In this document: positions 34,661 to 47,285 of the stretch, piece by piece
How positions within the stretch are numbered: position 1 is the stretch's first letter
Layout of the letters: every line of letters starts with the position of its first letter
Assembly: GCA_021234155.1 (NCBI GenBank)
Contig: JAJEKV010000004.1
Coordinates: forward strand, 18,225,310-18,289,309
From: Isoetes taiwanensis
Taxonomy: Eukaryota; Streptophyta; Lycopodiopsida; Isoetales; Isoetaceae
Reading direction: 5' to 3'
DNA length: 64,000 bases
Notes under the pieces: model-generated
Database searches by the model: none
What the model saw: only the letters and a program-made list of their open reading frames with translations
Told to the model about the DNA's origin: nothing
Translations under genes and position numbers: made by a program

Positions 34661-36480
34661 AATTTGCAATGCGCTAAATAATAGATGCTATGGAAACCAA
34701 TTACGATATTGTGCTAAGAAGTGGGTTGTCTGCTGCAATGCTGCAATGACTTGCATAATAAACACACTATGAATATCTGAGTGCATAAGCAATTCACGCA
34801 TAGCATGAATATGGCAAAGGCCAACCTTATAAATGCACTTCCACTTTAGCTACTGGTACTGTGAGAAAAAAGGCGCTCAAGCTGTCACTTGGATCAGCTT
34901 GCTGTGCAATATCTGATGCTGTCTGATCTATTATAACCACCTGCTTCATTTGTTTGCTGTCATTGCTACCAGCATGCCTCTGATTAGCACCAAGAGATAA
35001 TTGCATAATTAATTTATCAACGGGATGCCAGTTGTAGCTCAATCACAAAACTTTGCTTCACGATGCCTCAAATGCAAGTTTTATTCAGCGCCAATCTGCA
35101 GCATAATATCAAACATTAGGTCTTACATTCAAATGAACAGAAACTCTTCTTCTTGGATTGGTGCATCTGAAATCCTCTTTTCATTCAACGGGTGTCTGTA
35201 TTATAATTCAGAGGAGTATAGGGCATCAATTTGCAGGCATGCGTGCCTACAAACTGCAGAGGTTTGACGTTGCATAGGCCGTATGGCTCCAGTGGATTTG
35301 CACCTAAATCTCTTTATTGGCTAGCCTCTTTGCTCCCCTGCATTAGGATTCTTCTCCATATCTCTGATGTTGCTGTTGTCATAATTGCGCTCCCAAAATA
35401 GAATAACATGATAAAGAGCTCCCATAGGCAAGGCCTACAAGCAAACCTTCCGTTAAAGCCAATATGAGTTTCTAATATGAATATCGTGTGTAGCATTCAT
35501 TCGCCCAAAACCATTCCCAGCAGACCATATATGGCTATGCAGATCTGATGTAGATACATTTCATAATGTGAAGATTGTCTATGCAATGACTTAGGCATGG
35601 CCATTGCAAGACCATTTTATACTTTGCATCTCTGGTTTCATTTAAATAACTGGTATGAGATCTTCTGAAAGTGAAGATACGATGTTAATAATGGATTCAA
35701 AGACAGACATTAAATTGTAAGCAAATAGAGATCTGTAGATTGAACACCAGGTTGGATCCTAAAGCTGTTCACAGCCACTTCTAAAGCCACATGCAGTGAA
35801 TTGGCAAGAAAGCAAGGAGGTCTGCCAAGTTTGGCCTACAAACTCCAGGGCACATCTGAACCAGTGCAAGACACTTCTGGACCTGCAAATAAGTCATAGC
35901 TTTCTAGCTATGACATAATTTCCAAGCAACATACCTATAAGAATAGAGAGGAGTAATTAGCGGCAGGCTGCTGACCACAACATACACTGCTCCAGTTGTT
36001 CTGCAACCATTCCCAGCAGACTGCACCTGAGAAGAATCAGCATCTCCCTCCCATCAGCCGTGAGCTTGAAGGGGAGCATCCACTATCGTTGCCAAATTGG
36101 AAATCAAAGAATTTAGAAGGTTTTGTTGTTAATATCTCATTTGTATTGCTATTGATGGACACGAATCAGGTGGACGAAATGCGCAGATGGTCAGGTGGGT
36201 TAAATGGGCAAATGTTTGGACCTGCGCGCAGATGGTTGCCAGAAGAGTCTTATAGTCAACCATCACAAATAATATGATTTTCGATGCAAATGATGCTGAC
36301 TGTTATATATCAGATTTCATTTGCACTCTAATCTGTCAGTCTCTTGCATCTACTCTCTCAAATACAATGCAGCCATATCTTTCGGGGTAGCTGGTTAAGC
36401 CCGCCAGATTTTTACATTGGATACCTTAGTTATGTCATATGTTGTGAGCAACCATATCCCTTGGTGGACCTATTGAGCTG
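34661..36480. other. No recognisable gene
   Basis: AT-rich sequence with short ORFs on both strands (35025-35267, 35996-36277) that resemble no family I know. Confidence 0.5.
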
Positions 36481-36481
36481 G

Positions 36482-36985
36482 AATGAAGTCTTACATCCTA
36501 TTGAGTCTCCAAGTGATCTCAAATCAAAGATTGCAGAGGCCATGGAGGTGTTTCATATGGTACAATCGAAGATTCCCATATATGATTACTGTCGAGTTTA
36601 GAAAGTATAGGCATATCTACACAAGGCCATAATTTAAATACTCTAGCCATCCAAAATTCATTCTATTTTTGCTTTGCTCATCTCTCTCATTGTTCTGTCT
36701 AAAGTGCATGCTTAAGAAAACAATGGAATGAGATGAAGTCTTACATCCTATTGAGTCTCCAAATGATCTCAAATTAAACGTTGCAGGGGCCATGGAGGTG
36801 TTTCATATGGTACAATAGAAGATTCCCATAGATGATTACTGTTGAGTTTAGAAAGTATAGGTATATCTACTGACACAAGGCCGTTTGAATATTCTAGCCA
36901 TCCAAAATTCATTCTATTTTTTCTTTGCTCATCTCTCTCATTGTTTTGACTAAAGTGCAGGCTTAAGAAAATAATGGAATGAGAT
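36482..36985. repeat. Tandem duplication of about 250 bp
   Basis: 36482-36730 and 36732-36985 share 'gaagtcttacatcctattga' ... 'gtatatctac' ... 'cttaagaaaa', with a few per cent divergence. A short ORF ends in the first unit (36344-36601), but I recognise no product. Confidence 0.85.
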
Positions 36986-37640
36986 TTGCAAAGACATTTG
37001 GTGTAGTTTGCATACCTTAGTTCTTCGATTTATCTCCATATCCAAAGGGAAGAGAACTCTACTCCAGCATGCCATTTCTAGCTTTCCGGTTCCGGTCCAA
37101 GTCAGAAGTCCTCACTGAAGACCTAAGACCTTCAAGGAATGCAAAAAATGCATGGCCGTCAGAATCATGGGCATATGTGCAGACCCACAATATCAAAAAA
37201 GAAAGAATCAAATCCGTTGTTAGATACCTTCTGCCCGGCGTGTTTAGAAGACTTCAAATTCAACAATGCAAAGAAAGCCAATGCCAATATGTCAAGCTTG
37301 AGGGAAAATATGTCAAGCCGAGAGGGAAAAACGATTCTGGATTTGCATGTTTTTTTTTTCCTCTACCGGACCGACCATAAAAAAAATCGTGCCAAATAGG
37401 CTTAACCGTCGGCATTTCCTCAGAAGTTTTCCAAGATTCTGCTTGGTCGATTTCTCCACTTGGGGAGTTAGGATGCCTTTAGGGGAATTGGAGCCCTTTC
37501 CCTCAAGCCTACTACAACAAAACCGTTTCAGCAGAATCAACACCGGCGCTTGTGATCTAACAGCTTAAACATTTTCATGGACGCATCTTTGCTTGTTCGA
37601 CAGTCTTGTCTCTTCTCATGTCAATATTTTCTCCTGACAT
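36986..37640. other. Unassigned region with overlapping short ORFs
   Basis: Open frames at 37069-37380 and 37139-37399 overlap in different frames. A basic peptide and a 'CPACLEDFKFNNAKKANANM' segment are seen, but no family is identified. Confidence 0.4.
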
Positions 37641-37651
37641 TTTGAAACGAT

Positions 37652-38270
37652 ACGTAATCAACACTAGGCTCAAATTACGCCTATTTTAGCTTAAAATTAT
37701 AAGGTGAAAACGTATTCCGGTTTTGGCGGAGCGGCGCCGCTTCGCTTCCCCCTTCTTTCTTCACAGAGATGCTGTTTCATTCAACTGCCGAATCTCGCTT
37801 TAGGGGTTTTAGACGAGGCAGCAAACGATCCGTTGCTTCAACTGCTGATCTGATGAAAGATCTGGTGCTTATTTCTTAGATCCTTGTTTTAAAGGCCTCT
37901 TCTTTCTTCCTCTGTAGATCCGATGCAATCCCGACCTAGCCCTTGCGCTTGTAGCCCTTGCAGGTGCTTTAGGGCTTACAGAGGCGGCGGAAGAAAGAAG
38001 CTACCGGAATGACAGATTGGTTTTGGCAAATCCATTTGCAGATCGATTTCTTTCTAGAAGTAGATGCTTCATTCACAAGAACATGCTTATTTTTGCTGAG
38101 TTTTCTTGCTTATTTGATGCTCTGAGTATTTTTTGCAGAGATTGCTTGCTTGTTTGTAGATTTTGACCTTCAAATCCGTTCAAATCTTGTATAAGAACTG
38201 ATTTAGAACCGAATCATCACTAAAACAGAGCATTTTCTACCTGGAAATTTGAGCCTAGTGTTGATTACGT
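37652..38270. mobile_element. TIR (MITE-like) element, 619 bp
   Basis: A perfect 25-bp inverted repeat: 37652-37676 (starts ACGTAATCAACACTAGG) and 38246-38270 (ends CCTAGTGTTGATTACGT). The interior has a GC-rich part (37715-37740) and no transposase. A target duplication is not obvious, so the superfamily is undetermined. Confidence 0.75.
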
Positions 38271-38272
38271 CC

Positions 38273-38430
38273 CGTAATCCACGGGAGGGGGCCATTCCGC
38301 CCTTGTAGGATCTTCGGCGCGCCAAGACAGCCAGCCGGCGGCACTTTCAGGGCCGGCCCGCGGTGGTCGCATCGCTTCTACTGGTGGCCGAGACCCCCAT
38401 CAAGGAATGGCTCCCCTCCCGTGGATTACG
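38273..38430. mobile_element. Short foldback element abutting the previous one
   Basis: Terminal arms 38273-38298 and 38404-38430 are inverted repeats matching throughout except one extra base (CGTAATCCACGGGAGGGG...). The 105-bp centre is GC-rich. It lies two bases from the right end of the 619-bp element, and both ends share ATTACG, suggesting a related or nested insertion. Confidence 0.75.
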
Positions 38431-40250
38431 TAGTACATATTTCATTATTAAAATGTATTTGCTTGATGTTTGTGGACAACAATAAGAATTAGCACATATT
38501 AATGCAACAGTAAATATATAAAATCGTCCAGCATTCCTACCCTCCTGAAAATCTGACCAGCTGAAAGTAAAAAAGGGACATTGGAGCATGAAGGAGAGAA
38601 TGAAGCAACCAACACCTCAATTCCTTTTGGGGGCCGAATAGCTCCAATCTCTGCTGTGAACTTTTCTGTCATTGCTAGCCCAACAACAGATACCAAGAGG
38701 GTTCTCATAAGGATCGCAGAAGCACCTTCACTCCACACATGAACTGAAACCTCAATAGAACTCTAAGCAGAAAAGGGCTAAGCAGTATGCCCACAATTGA
38801 AGGCTTAAGTAAGAAATGAATATTCACAAAATAGCATGCAAGATTTACCGCTTGCATATGTCAATCGCGAGACTCACTTTCAATACAACAACACAATTTG
38901 CTGACTGTCAGAAGAGATTTGACAAACAAACTGTGTTCTCTGTGTCATCTCCTCACACTCTCTTAATCTCCATTTCAAAACAGTATCTTGGAGCAACCAG
39001 AGCAATGCCAACTTCCAGTTTTCTTTGCAGGCCACCCATGCCTTCTATGTTTCATTCATTTGCTCAACAATGTGGAGGTAATTGCAAAATCAAAGTGGAA
39101 AAATAAGGGCATAGGGGTTGTTGTGGCAACCATGTCTTGTTTGTGAAATTAATCTCCACAAGCATTTCTGACATGACTAAACATGCATAATCTTAGAAGG
39201 TGATGCTCTGGAAATGATGTTGGCCAGTTGGTTGGGGGTTTAGGTTGCCAGATATTTGGGTGTGGTATAGCCCTAAAAGAAGAACCTCATGTTATCACCC
39301 TTTTCTTATTAGTAGGGTCCTGCACAACATTACATCACGAAGTACAACTGTTTGAAACATTATAATTTAACGAAAAGAACCATGCAGCTGGAATCCCGTA
39401 CCTAGCACTGATTCGTTTTAACCCCATGTATGCTTGACCAAGTTCCATCACAATGGTCCTTTACAACGTCCTCCTGTTATGTACACTAACACCTAATTCA
39501 GGAATCGCCAACAGATGGCAATATCCAACCATAGCAGCCAGCTGTGTATATGCAATCGAGATCTTAATAATGATCTGAATTGAGAACTTGATAATGATTT
39601 ATAAAAATGATTTGATCTTCATGCAATACCTGATGCTTGGGCCAGAGAAAAGCTCGCACCTCTATGGATGTTGTAGAAGCCCTAGATTTAGATTTGCTGT
39701 TGTCATCCTATAAGCTGCAAATAAACTTGTTGCGAACTTCTGGTGCTTTTTGAAGGATTTGGATGGAAGGTGTGTTTGCCTGTGCCGTTATATCCCAAGA
39801 GACCCCTAAGGGATTGAGTATATTGGGATGCAAATGCCTGCAATAGATCTAATAATTAGAAGTAAAACAACCCTATGCAAGAACTATACATATGCAACAT
39901 TTTATGTGACAAACATCAATAAAATTATCAAAAACACACTAAATCATAATAATTTGCATCTCATTCAATCCCAATGATTTATACAAACGCAACTTTTACA
40001 GCCTTTAGAATTGCAAAAGCATCAAATATAATTCTGCAGGATCAACAACTACAGATGGTAAGCTTCTGCAAAGAAAGATGAAAAAGACATGTGGTTACTA
40101 CCATGCAACAACTTTTTAAGTCCTGAAACACCCTAAGACATCCTGAAGAATTACATCACGTAGTGTCTTCAAATTTCTGTGTTACAGCCACAGTTTGTGA
40201 GAAACAGCACCCAAAATGGCTCGTCAGATATTAACAGAGGCCAATCAGGA
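38431..40250. other. No recognisable gene
   Basis: Several short ORFs (38499-38738 minus, 38816-39106 plus) lack known motifs. No repeats of note were seen. Confidence 0.45.
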
Positions 40251-40254
40251 ATGT

Positions 40255-41200
40255 CTAAGTGTTACCTAACATTAGCTTACATGAAATTTTCTTTGTCAGG
40301 GCAAAAATGGTGGATGTAGAAGAGATCACAGACGAATCTGATTTTTTTCTAGTTGTATCACAATTCAGTGCTATATTGGGCTTGCATCCAATTTTTTTAG
40401 TTGAAGCATTAACTACCCCTGCAAGAGAATAAGAGGAATTTTGTGATGGACAACTGCATTGACCATTAGAGCAGATTTCATATGATCCACAAATATCAGG
40501 TTTTAAGCAGGCACTGCACTGCCCAATCATCTCCCCATTTATCATCAAGACACCATCCATACAAAGATAGTGTCTAAAATCACCATCAGATTTAAGCCTA
40601 GAGAATCTGAACTTGAAGTTGTATGCTATAGGTACCTCAAATGATGTCTTCTGGTTGCATAGCCATTGTAGAAAATTTTATCACTTGTGGTTGTGTTACT
40701 GTAGGTTATGACAATCCCAGTGTCTCCAAAGTTGTGATGTGTCTATTGAATAGGAGATTGCTCTTGAAGGCTCAACAATTGCAGAGTGATTAGTTGAAGA
40801 GCCTAAATTAGTGCAGTGAGCTGCAAGACAAAAAAAGTATCAGCTGGATGGTCGAAACTCTGCCAAGTTTTACTGTGGCTGGAAATACCTGTATAGACAA
40901 AGCAGAATGTCAAAAAAATTACTCGTCACAGAAGCTATCAAAGTTATTTCCACTTACCGGACTTTGTCATGGCCTATTGTTACATCAAACATCGTATTAA
41001 ACCAGACACTGGTATGAAAGGTCTTCGAATGAGAAAATGCTCGCTCAGTCATTTCTGGCCAGTTTTGGCCTGAGCAAAATTCGCCACAGTGCCCTTGTCA
41101 ATTTTGGCATCTTAGTTTTCCATCAACAATATTTACCTGACCATTAGGGCAAAATCTTAGAATTCGTATCAGTGCCATGCCGTTTGGCATCATGATAAAG
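40255..41200 (-). pseudogene. G-type lectin (EP1/S-locus-like) protein or kinase remnant
   Basis: The minus strand encodes 'CGSYEICSNGQCSCPSQNSS' with nearby cysteines, the EGF-like segment that follows the bulb-type lectin domains in S-locus glycoproteins and EP1-like proteins. Upstream in the same direction, 'RLKSDGDFRHYLCMDG' (about 40545-40610) fits the 'RLDSDGHLRLY' motif of that family. Further upstream (to about 41200) resemblance is weak and interrupted by stops. No kinase domain is present. I infer a decayed, 5'- and 3'-incomplete gene. Confidence 0.6.
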
Positions 41201-41779
41201 CCGTTCACATTATAAGCTGTGATATAGACATACTATATCTGAAGAAATCCGAACACATGCAAGCACCTTTGAATTTTGGCCTAAGCTCAAACTGGCTTTC
41301 ATCACTTCGCTAAAGAACCCTAAGGAGAAATCCAAATAACGCAATGCTGGGAAGACATAGAAAATTTCGTACACAGAATGCTCAAATCTGTTTTTCATAA
41401 CGTAATTATTAGAGTCAGGATGATTGCTAACATCAGACTCTAAATCGGATTCAGACAAACTCCTCCAGAACGTCAATAGAGGCCATAGCCATATCCAATT
41501 CTTTATCTGCTCCACTTTCTACTGTGGCATATTATGGGAATGATGCATGTCGATTTAGTTGGTGATGGATCAGCTGGACTCAATGCAACAGAAGAAGGTG
41601 AAGCTGAGAACAGATGAAGAGAAAAAATGGCATCGGAAATAAAACCCTAACATCTCAGCCTTCAGATTAGGCTCGGACGATCTTAGCCCTTTAAATTAGG
41701 GCGTGGTCCATTACATAACATTATAATATAGGATATATAGATAGATAATGTGTGCTCTTTCATTTAGAGAGCATGTGAG

Positions 41780-44366
41780 ATGAGCAGAATGGAGCCAAGG
41801 AAGCCCAGCACAAGACATTGCCCTAGGCTCCAATGGAGGAAGATGGATTGCTTATTGTTGCACCCGTGCAACGGGACGGTCTTTGCAGAGGGCATCATAA
41901 CTGTAGTGGATCCATCTGATAGTGTGAATGATGAAAGGCTGGGAGATGATCATCTTGGTGTTGGCATTGGGAAGCTTCTTATCCAAGTTAATACAATCAT
42001 GTCCCAGGGGAGCTCTAGTGACTGCATTGTGTGCTTTGGGTTGTTGGAGTCTCAAACTCAGTTAAGATGGCCAATTAGACATATTACACACAAGAATGGT
42101 GAGAACCTAGAAGGCCCAACTGAGGTAGATACCCCAAGGCCTGGCCCAGGCAATGTGGAAGATTTGGTGGTGGATGAGCATCCTTTGATCACAAGAAAGA
42201 GGCGCTACATTTTTCATAAAAGGCTGCCAAGGGTGCCCAAGAGGGCTAGAAGTGACAGATATTTACAAAGGATGGAAAGCATGGCACCAACCAAAGAAAA
42301 CCTAGAAGCAATTAGGGGACAAGAGTGTTGCACTCTAGATTGCACAGTCCAGTATAATGTGGATGACCTTGTGGAGATAAGGTCCCAATACATTGGACAG
42401 TTTCAGAAAGACAGGATTAATTTCATCTACTTCTTGTATAGAAATTCTTGCTATGATGAAAACACAGGAATTTTACTTTATCAATTGAGGGGCCTGAAGG
42501 TATGTATGAGAGCGTTGAGATGGATTCTTGGCGTAAGCAAGACTTCATTTTACAGATACTGGGAGCAGGTCAGAAAAGGGCACAGGTTGTTCCAGCATGG
42601 CAATGCACTGACTTTGAATCCTAGAGCAAACACTTTGAAGGCCATTGCCGTCTTCGAGAGCTTTGTGAGATACATGTCTCAATCTATGCCACATAAGTCG
42701 AAGATGAACGAGCACGGTGTATGAGTGGTCCAAAGGGTGTTGCCACAATATTACATCCAGAAAGAGTGCCTAAAAGATGTCAACTCCATTCTAGAAACTA
42801 CTGGAGGTCGGCCTCTTTCTCAATTACATTTCAGCAAATTATGGAAAACTCACTTCTCAGACGTGTGTCTCTTGCAATACATGTCATTCTCAAAGTGTAA
42901 CACTTGCATTCAATTGAAGGATACACTTGCATTAACTGCAATAGAGAAAGAAAGAATGGCAATCAGGGAGCAATTTGCAGATCACCAAAGGGACCAAATA
43001 TCATGTCGACAGCTTTATTGGCAGTGGAGAACATTTTTCCAGATGCAGCCTGACAGATTTTTGTGTATAATTCATGATAAGATGGACCAACACAGGACTT
43101 TCTTGCTAAAGCTAGATCCTTTGCCCAAGCGTTGTCAAAACGCTTTTCAGATGAAAGTAAGTCTGGCGGGTGTTTTGACACATGGGCATGGAACTGGCAC
43201 CTATGGTCATTTTCTGCTTGATCTATGGAGGGATGATCCAAATTTCCAAGTGAGTTCTATTTTCAAGTGCTTGAGAACACCAGAGAGAGGATCGATAGAA
43301 GGGAGGAGGTATTCTCCATCAGCCCCCATTTTTGAGGCTTTGATGGATGATCAACCGCTCTGTTACCAAAGGCAGATAAAGGAGCTCACATCCAAGGTGT
43401 CGAAAGATACAAGAAGGACTTGGGATGACTTTCCCTTACTTGAAAAACAACTGTCAGAGGAGCTATGTGTTCAATTGGACAACTGTTGGAAAGAAAACAA
43501 GAATAGATGGATGTTTGGGGCAATGTCATACTTGACAGCAGTGGGAGTATTCAAGATTGTGAAGGTGGGGTTCATGATGGTTGGGCATATGCATGATGAT
43601 ATAGATGCATTCTTCGAGACTTTCTCTACCAAGCTCAAGAGAGAAAATGTGACTAGTCTCCCTGAACTAATGGATGTGTTTGAGAGCTGCATTGAACCCA
43701 ACCCAATGGCTTTCTTGGAGGTTGCAGATTGGAAATCATTTGTCGAGGAATACTTGCTAGATGGTAAGGATCAGTTGACAGGACACACAAAGCCACTTCA
43801 GTTCAAGTTTTGGGTTAGGGATGGAATACCGATCATGCAATATAAGTGGAGACTAGGTGACAAGTTGTGGATGCCTGTACAAGGAATCGAGCTGTTGTGG
43901 AAAAGGAAGGGCTACAGGTGAGGTTCTTATTCCTAGAGGGCAGCCAAAACCACTTCCTCCCTTCAAGACTGTTAAAGACTTTAGCCAACTAGTGAAGGGC
44001 ATCAAGGATTATATAATGCATTGGGATGATGTTCGAAATGGAAAGCACATCTCCACCCTGAAGAAAAATTACATGGACTCCCTAATCAATTATTGGGAGA
44101 AAGTTGTGACATGCTTAGAAACAGAACAACCATGCGAGGGGGAGCTGAGAGACGGGTTCTTACCAGAGTCCAGATGGAAGGGTTCTCATGGAGTAAGCGC
44201 ATCTAAGAAAGTTGACTTGGATCCTAACAATGGCTCCAAGTGGTTTGTGGGAAGCAAGGCCTCAAAGCCGAAGTGGTTTGATCTTTCTGAATGGGATCCT
44301 TTTGAGGACATCAAGGAAGGATACTTTGTGCTAGTAAGGCATGACGATGAGGATTGTCCAATATAA
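41780..44366 (+). pseudogene. DUF7869-type transposase, copy 3 (stand-alone)
   Basis: The reading frame starts near 41780. The N-terminal domain has 'DDHLGVGIGKLL' (about 41948-41982), shared with the 50-kb copy, then 'RGQECCTLDC' (42314-42343), then an HTH-like 'VCMRALRWILGVSKTSF'. The second ORF (42725-43921) has 'KCNTCIQLK', 'CIIHDKMDQHRTF' (43064-43100), 'VQLDNCWKENKNRWMF' (43468-43515) and 'GFMMVGHMHDDIDAFF' (43570-43617); all three acidic blocks are intact. The C-terminal part is in another frame (to 44366). Only two breaks are visible: an in-frame TGA at 42722-42724, and a frameshift at about 43905. The TGA lies where copy 4 has an Arg codon. The gene is otherwise intronless, unlike the copies at 0.5-15 kb. 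No methyltransferase gene lies beside it. Confidence 0.75.
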
Positions 44367-44641
44367 TTAGGGGTGGCACTCTCTAATGTTACCACCACAA
44401 ATGCTTTTTACAAATTTTGTTGTTAGAAGTAAAAGTTTTACTGAAAACTAAGGGTTTTGTGCGTGTCAAATCATTTTAAGTTTATAAAAATAAAGAGGAA
44501 AAAATGTATAGCTAAGAATAGAAGAAAACCTTCTATTTTTTAGAAGCCACAACTTTTAGCTAACGGTCTGAATGGAAAAGATGGAAAGCTAAGGTAAAGG
44601 CTGTGAGTTAGGGTTTCACGCTTCGAGGAGTATGGCCAGCT

Positions 44642-45008
44642 CAATGTTGTCCCGTACGCGTACCGTTCCGTACGTTTCAGACGTTTTTGTGAAATAATAC
44701 GTATTTTATGCAATACGTACTTAAAGTGCTTAAAATATGTTTTTTAACAAAATTGAGAAAGAGCTTAAATATAACAAATTATCAATATAAACACAAACAG
44801 ACTGTTGGAAAGTTGGTTAGCATGTCTGTTTGCTATCTGGGAGGTCCAGGTTCGAATCCTAGTGGGTGCAAATTGAGTCTGTTTTGAGAAAATTGTGTCT
44901 GTTTTTTTGAAAAAAGCATTAAGCATATTTTTTAAAAAATACGTGTACGCATATGGTACGGTAAGGTACGTATGGATTATAAAAAATACGTGTATTAGTA
45001 CAACACTG
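44642..45008. mobile_element. hAT-type MITE, 367 bp
   Basis: It is flanked by an 8-bp target duplication GGCCAGCT (44634-44641 and 45009-45016). The ends read CAATGTTGTC and, inverted, CAGTGTTGTA, matching the hAT terminal consensus CA(A/G)NG. Both subterminal regions carry 'gtacg'-rich inverted sequences. No transposase is present. Confidence 0.9.
44812..44884 (+). repeat. tRNA-like core within the hAT MITE
   Basis: An A-box-like 'GTTGGTTAGCATG' and a perfect B-box GGTTCGAATCC (44849-44859), with a T-stem CCAGG/CCTAG, are spaced as in a tRNA. The whole is enclosed by AAACAGACT and AGTCTGTTT arms. The acceptor stem does not pair, so it is a tRNA-derived insert and not a tRNA gene. Confidence 0.55.
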
Positions 45009-45016
45009 GGCCAGCT

Positions 45017-45391
45017 GATTTCTATGCAGGCGTGTTTCTACTCTTAGCAATTACATTGCAAGTGATCATGCGAACTCTCACATTTCCTATTGCCTTCCTA
45101 CTGCAAGGTCGTAAAGATGGGTGGAACAAACTGCATGTTCCCCAAACAGCTTACTGCGGTCACAGAGCATTTTCTTTTGCAGAGCTTGCAGTTCTGATAT
45201 ATTAGAGTTTGATGAGCCTGATGATGTCTCTCAAGAAGCTGATCTTGAGAAGTTTGAGATAGTAAGAAATTGACCTTTGGTCATCATTGCAAGAAAGGTC
45301 ACAACACATATTGAGCACACAACAGTTTGGAGGCAGGCCGACCAGGGAGTTGGAGCAAACAGAAGATCTGAACAGGGTTGGAGATGAACAA
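45017..45391. other. No recognisable gene
   Basis: A peptide 'HHCKKGHNTY' on the plus strand (about 45283-45312) is reminiscent of a zinc knuckle, but a stop follows and the first cysteine is missing. Confidence 0.35.
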
Positions 45392-46525
45392 CTACCAAGC
45401 ACTGCATCGATTGATCTTCTTTAGGCTCTTCTTGTTTTTTCGGCCCACTTCAACTAACACTGAACAAGAAGAATCGTCCTGTTCTTCGCATGTGATAAGA
45501 ATTCCCTGCTTCTTCATTTGATCAGTCTCTCTTACTCTAGACATGAATATAAGGTTTGTCTTCCCAGCAGTTTTGAAGATCTCGACATACCATTCTGACC
45601 CCTCTATAAGATCTTCTTCTAGACATGGAGGTCCTATCTGAGCCTTTATTATTCCAGATGTATCTTCTAACGTCAATACATGCTCAGGTCTGTAACAGTA
45701 ACATCTTCATCTGTCCTTTGCTTTTTCTGGGCTGAAGAGGTCTCACTGTGTTTGGTTTTCCTTTTGATTGTTTTTTGTGTTCCTGCAAAATTACAGCACA
45801 TGGATTAATCTTTTTATGCCAAAATATATGCTAACTTGCAACGTATGCAACAAAAACGCGCTTGGCGCGTTTTGAAACTGAATAGAGATTATAAATTTAT
45901 TAAATTGCGTCAGGGGTTTCGTCAATATTTTCGAAGGAAAAGAAACTAATATAATGAGTTATTAAACTGCGCCAGGGGCGTTTTGTCAGAATCAAAAGTA
46001 GTTTGTGAATACAGAATCGAAAGATAAGAAACTAACCCTAATGCTTGGAAAATATACAACAAAAACGCGCTTGGCGCGCTTTAGAAGTGACCTTAAAGAG
46101 TTCAATCTTCATCTCAGGACACAACTAACTATAAAAAGCACAACTAACTACTGAATACTGTTCAACTAAGTATACAAGATTAAAACAGCGCATACAACAT
46201 TGAAAGAAAACACAACATGAACGCATACATATATTTGCATAATATTATGCATATATTTGCATACATTTTGGGACATATGAACTCAAGTATTAGAGGACAT
46301 ATGCTTCTTATCGGATAATAACTCTACTATTAAAGAAAAACATCCTAAAAACCTAACAAAAAGAAGGACACAGAAATAAAATACAGAACAAAAACACTGA
46401 TTAATACCTGAGGCGCTAGCTGGATTTGTGCTTTCTGCTTGTTCAGCAAGCTCCAGGCTTGCTTTGGCCTGTCGCCCACCTCTACCTGCACCTCGGCCGC
46501 GGCTGCCAGATCCTCTAGACGCCAT
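45392..46525 (-). CDS. Unassigned two-exon gene, RG-rich N-terminus (possibly broken)
   Basis: An ATG at 46525 begins 'MASRGSGSRGRGAGRGGRQ', an Arg/Gly-rich start. The first exon ends at 46408 (CAG|GTATTA) and an acceptor (tttgcag) opens exon 2 at 45782. Exon 2 continues with a basic stretch (KTIKRKTKH) and an acidic one (TDEDVTVTD) and then stops (TGA) near 45669. An overlapping frame, 45676-45392, continues for 94 codons ('TLEDTSGIIKAQIGPP...'), faintly like an OB-fold beta-strand pattern. A one-base shift would join them. It is divergent from the transposase fragment at 46939. I do not recognise the product; nuclear location is guessed from composition. Confidence 0.4.
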
Positions 46526-46938
46526 AGAACTGCAAGTGCGGATAATATGAGACTGGAGTTTTGGTTTAAACTTATATGTATGCGTTGATAATCTAAACCG
46601 TCAGATTTAGAACCGTAAATTTAAATTCGCGTCATTTTAAATTTATACCGCCTAAATTAACTGCCCGTCCCGCTCATTTACAAATTTAAAATGTGCTTTT
46701 CTTTTTAGTGCAATTTCAAGAAAACAATTAATTCTTTTTTTTCAAGAAACGCATATGTGGCAAGCTACTACCACCTAATCGGCCACCTACTCTCATAAGA
46801 TCACCATAGCCGAGAGCGCCCTCAATCGACCCGTCTTGGGCGCCTTCAGTCCGAATATTATCGAGCGCCCAAGAACATCGACCCAAGATCATCGACCCAA
46901 GATCAATCGACCCGCCTTCAATCCCAAGAACAATCGAG

Positions 46939-47285
46939 ATGTCTGCTGAACTAAGGTGAGTGTGATTACATTCTGAATATGCACACCTTCGTCCTGTTTT
47001 TTTCCCAATGCCAATTCTAGCATTCTGGTTGTTTATCAGTGTCGGAGAAGAATGCTATCTTTTAACAGCAAATTTGAAACGCCGAGTAGGATTATGTAAG
47101 TCGAAGATCTGAATCCAAGTTCTATGTGTCATGGTGTTCCTCTTGGAAATAGTTTCTGTAAGATTTCCATTATAAATTGCAATTATGAAGATGAGGCTCT
47201 TCCACGAAGACATCCCGGTGGCGATACAGTTGGGAAAAGCGTTGGCACATTTGTTGCATGGCCAAAAGAACGTCTGAAAAAGGTA
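46939..47285 (+). pseudogene. En/Spm (Ptta)-type plant transposase C-terminal domain fragment
   Basis: A short exon, ATG at 46939 to 46955, ends at a consensus donor (AAG|GTGAGT). After an acceptor at 47039, the sequence encodes 'ECYLLTANLKRRVGLCK', then, one frame over, 'MCHGVPLGNSFCKISI' and 'DTVGKSVGTFVAWPKERLKK'. It ends at a donor (AAG|GTATGT) at about 47281. The pattern 'GDTVGxxVGTFVAWPK' is typical of the domain in plant Ptta/En/Spm transposases. The frameshift near 47100 and the missing remainder make it a fragment. Confidence 0.65.

Noticed and set aside
34827-36277. Short ORFs between the LINE fragment and the 36.5-kb duplication
   Set aside because: No motif, no conservation between frames, no splice-site support.
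44812-44884. A functional tRNA gene
   Set aside because: The acceptor stem does not pair and there is no terminator; only the A/B boxes and T-arm survive.
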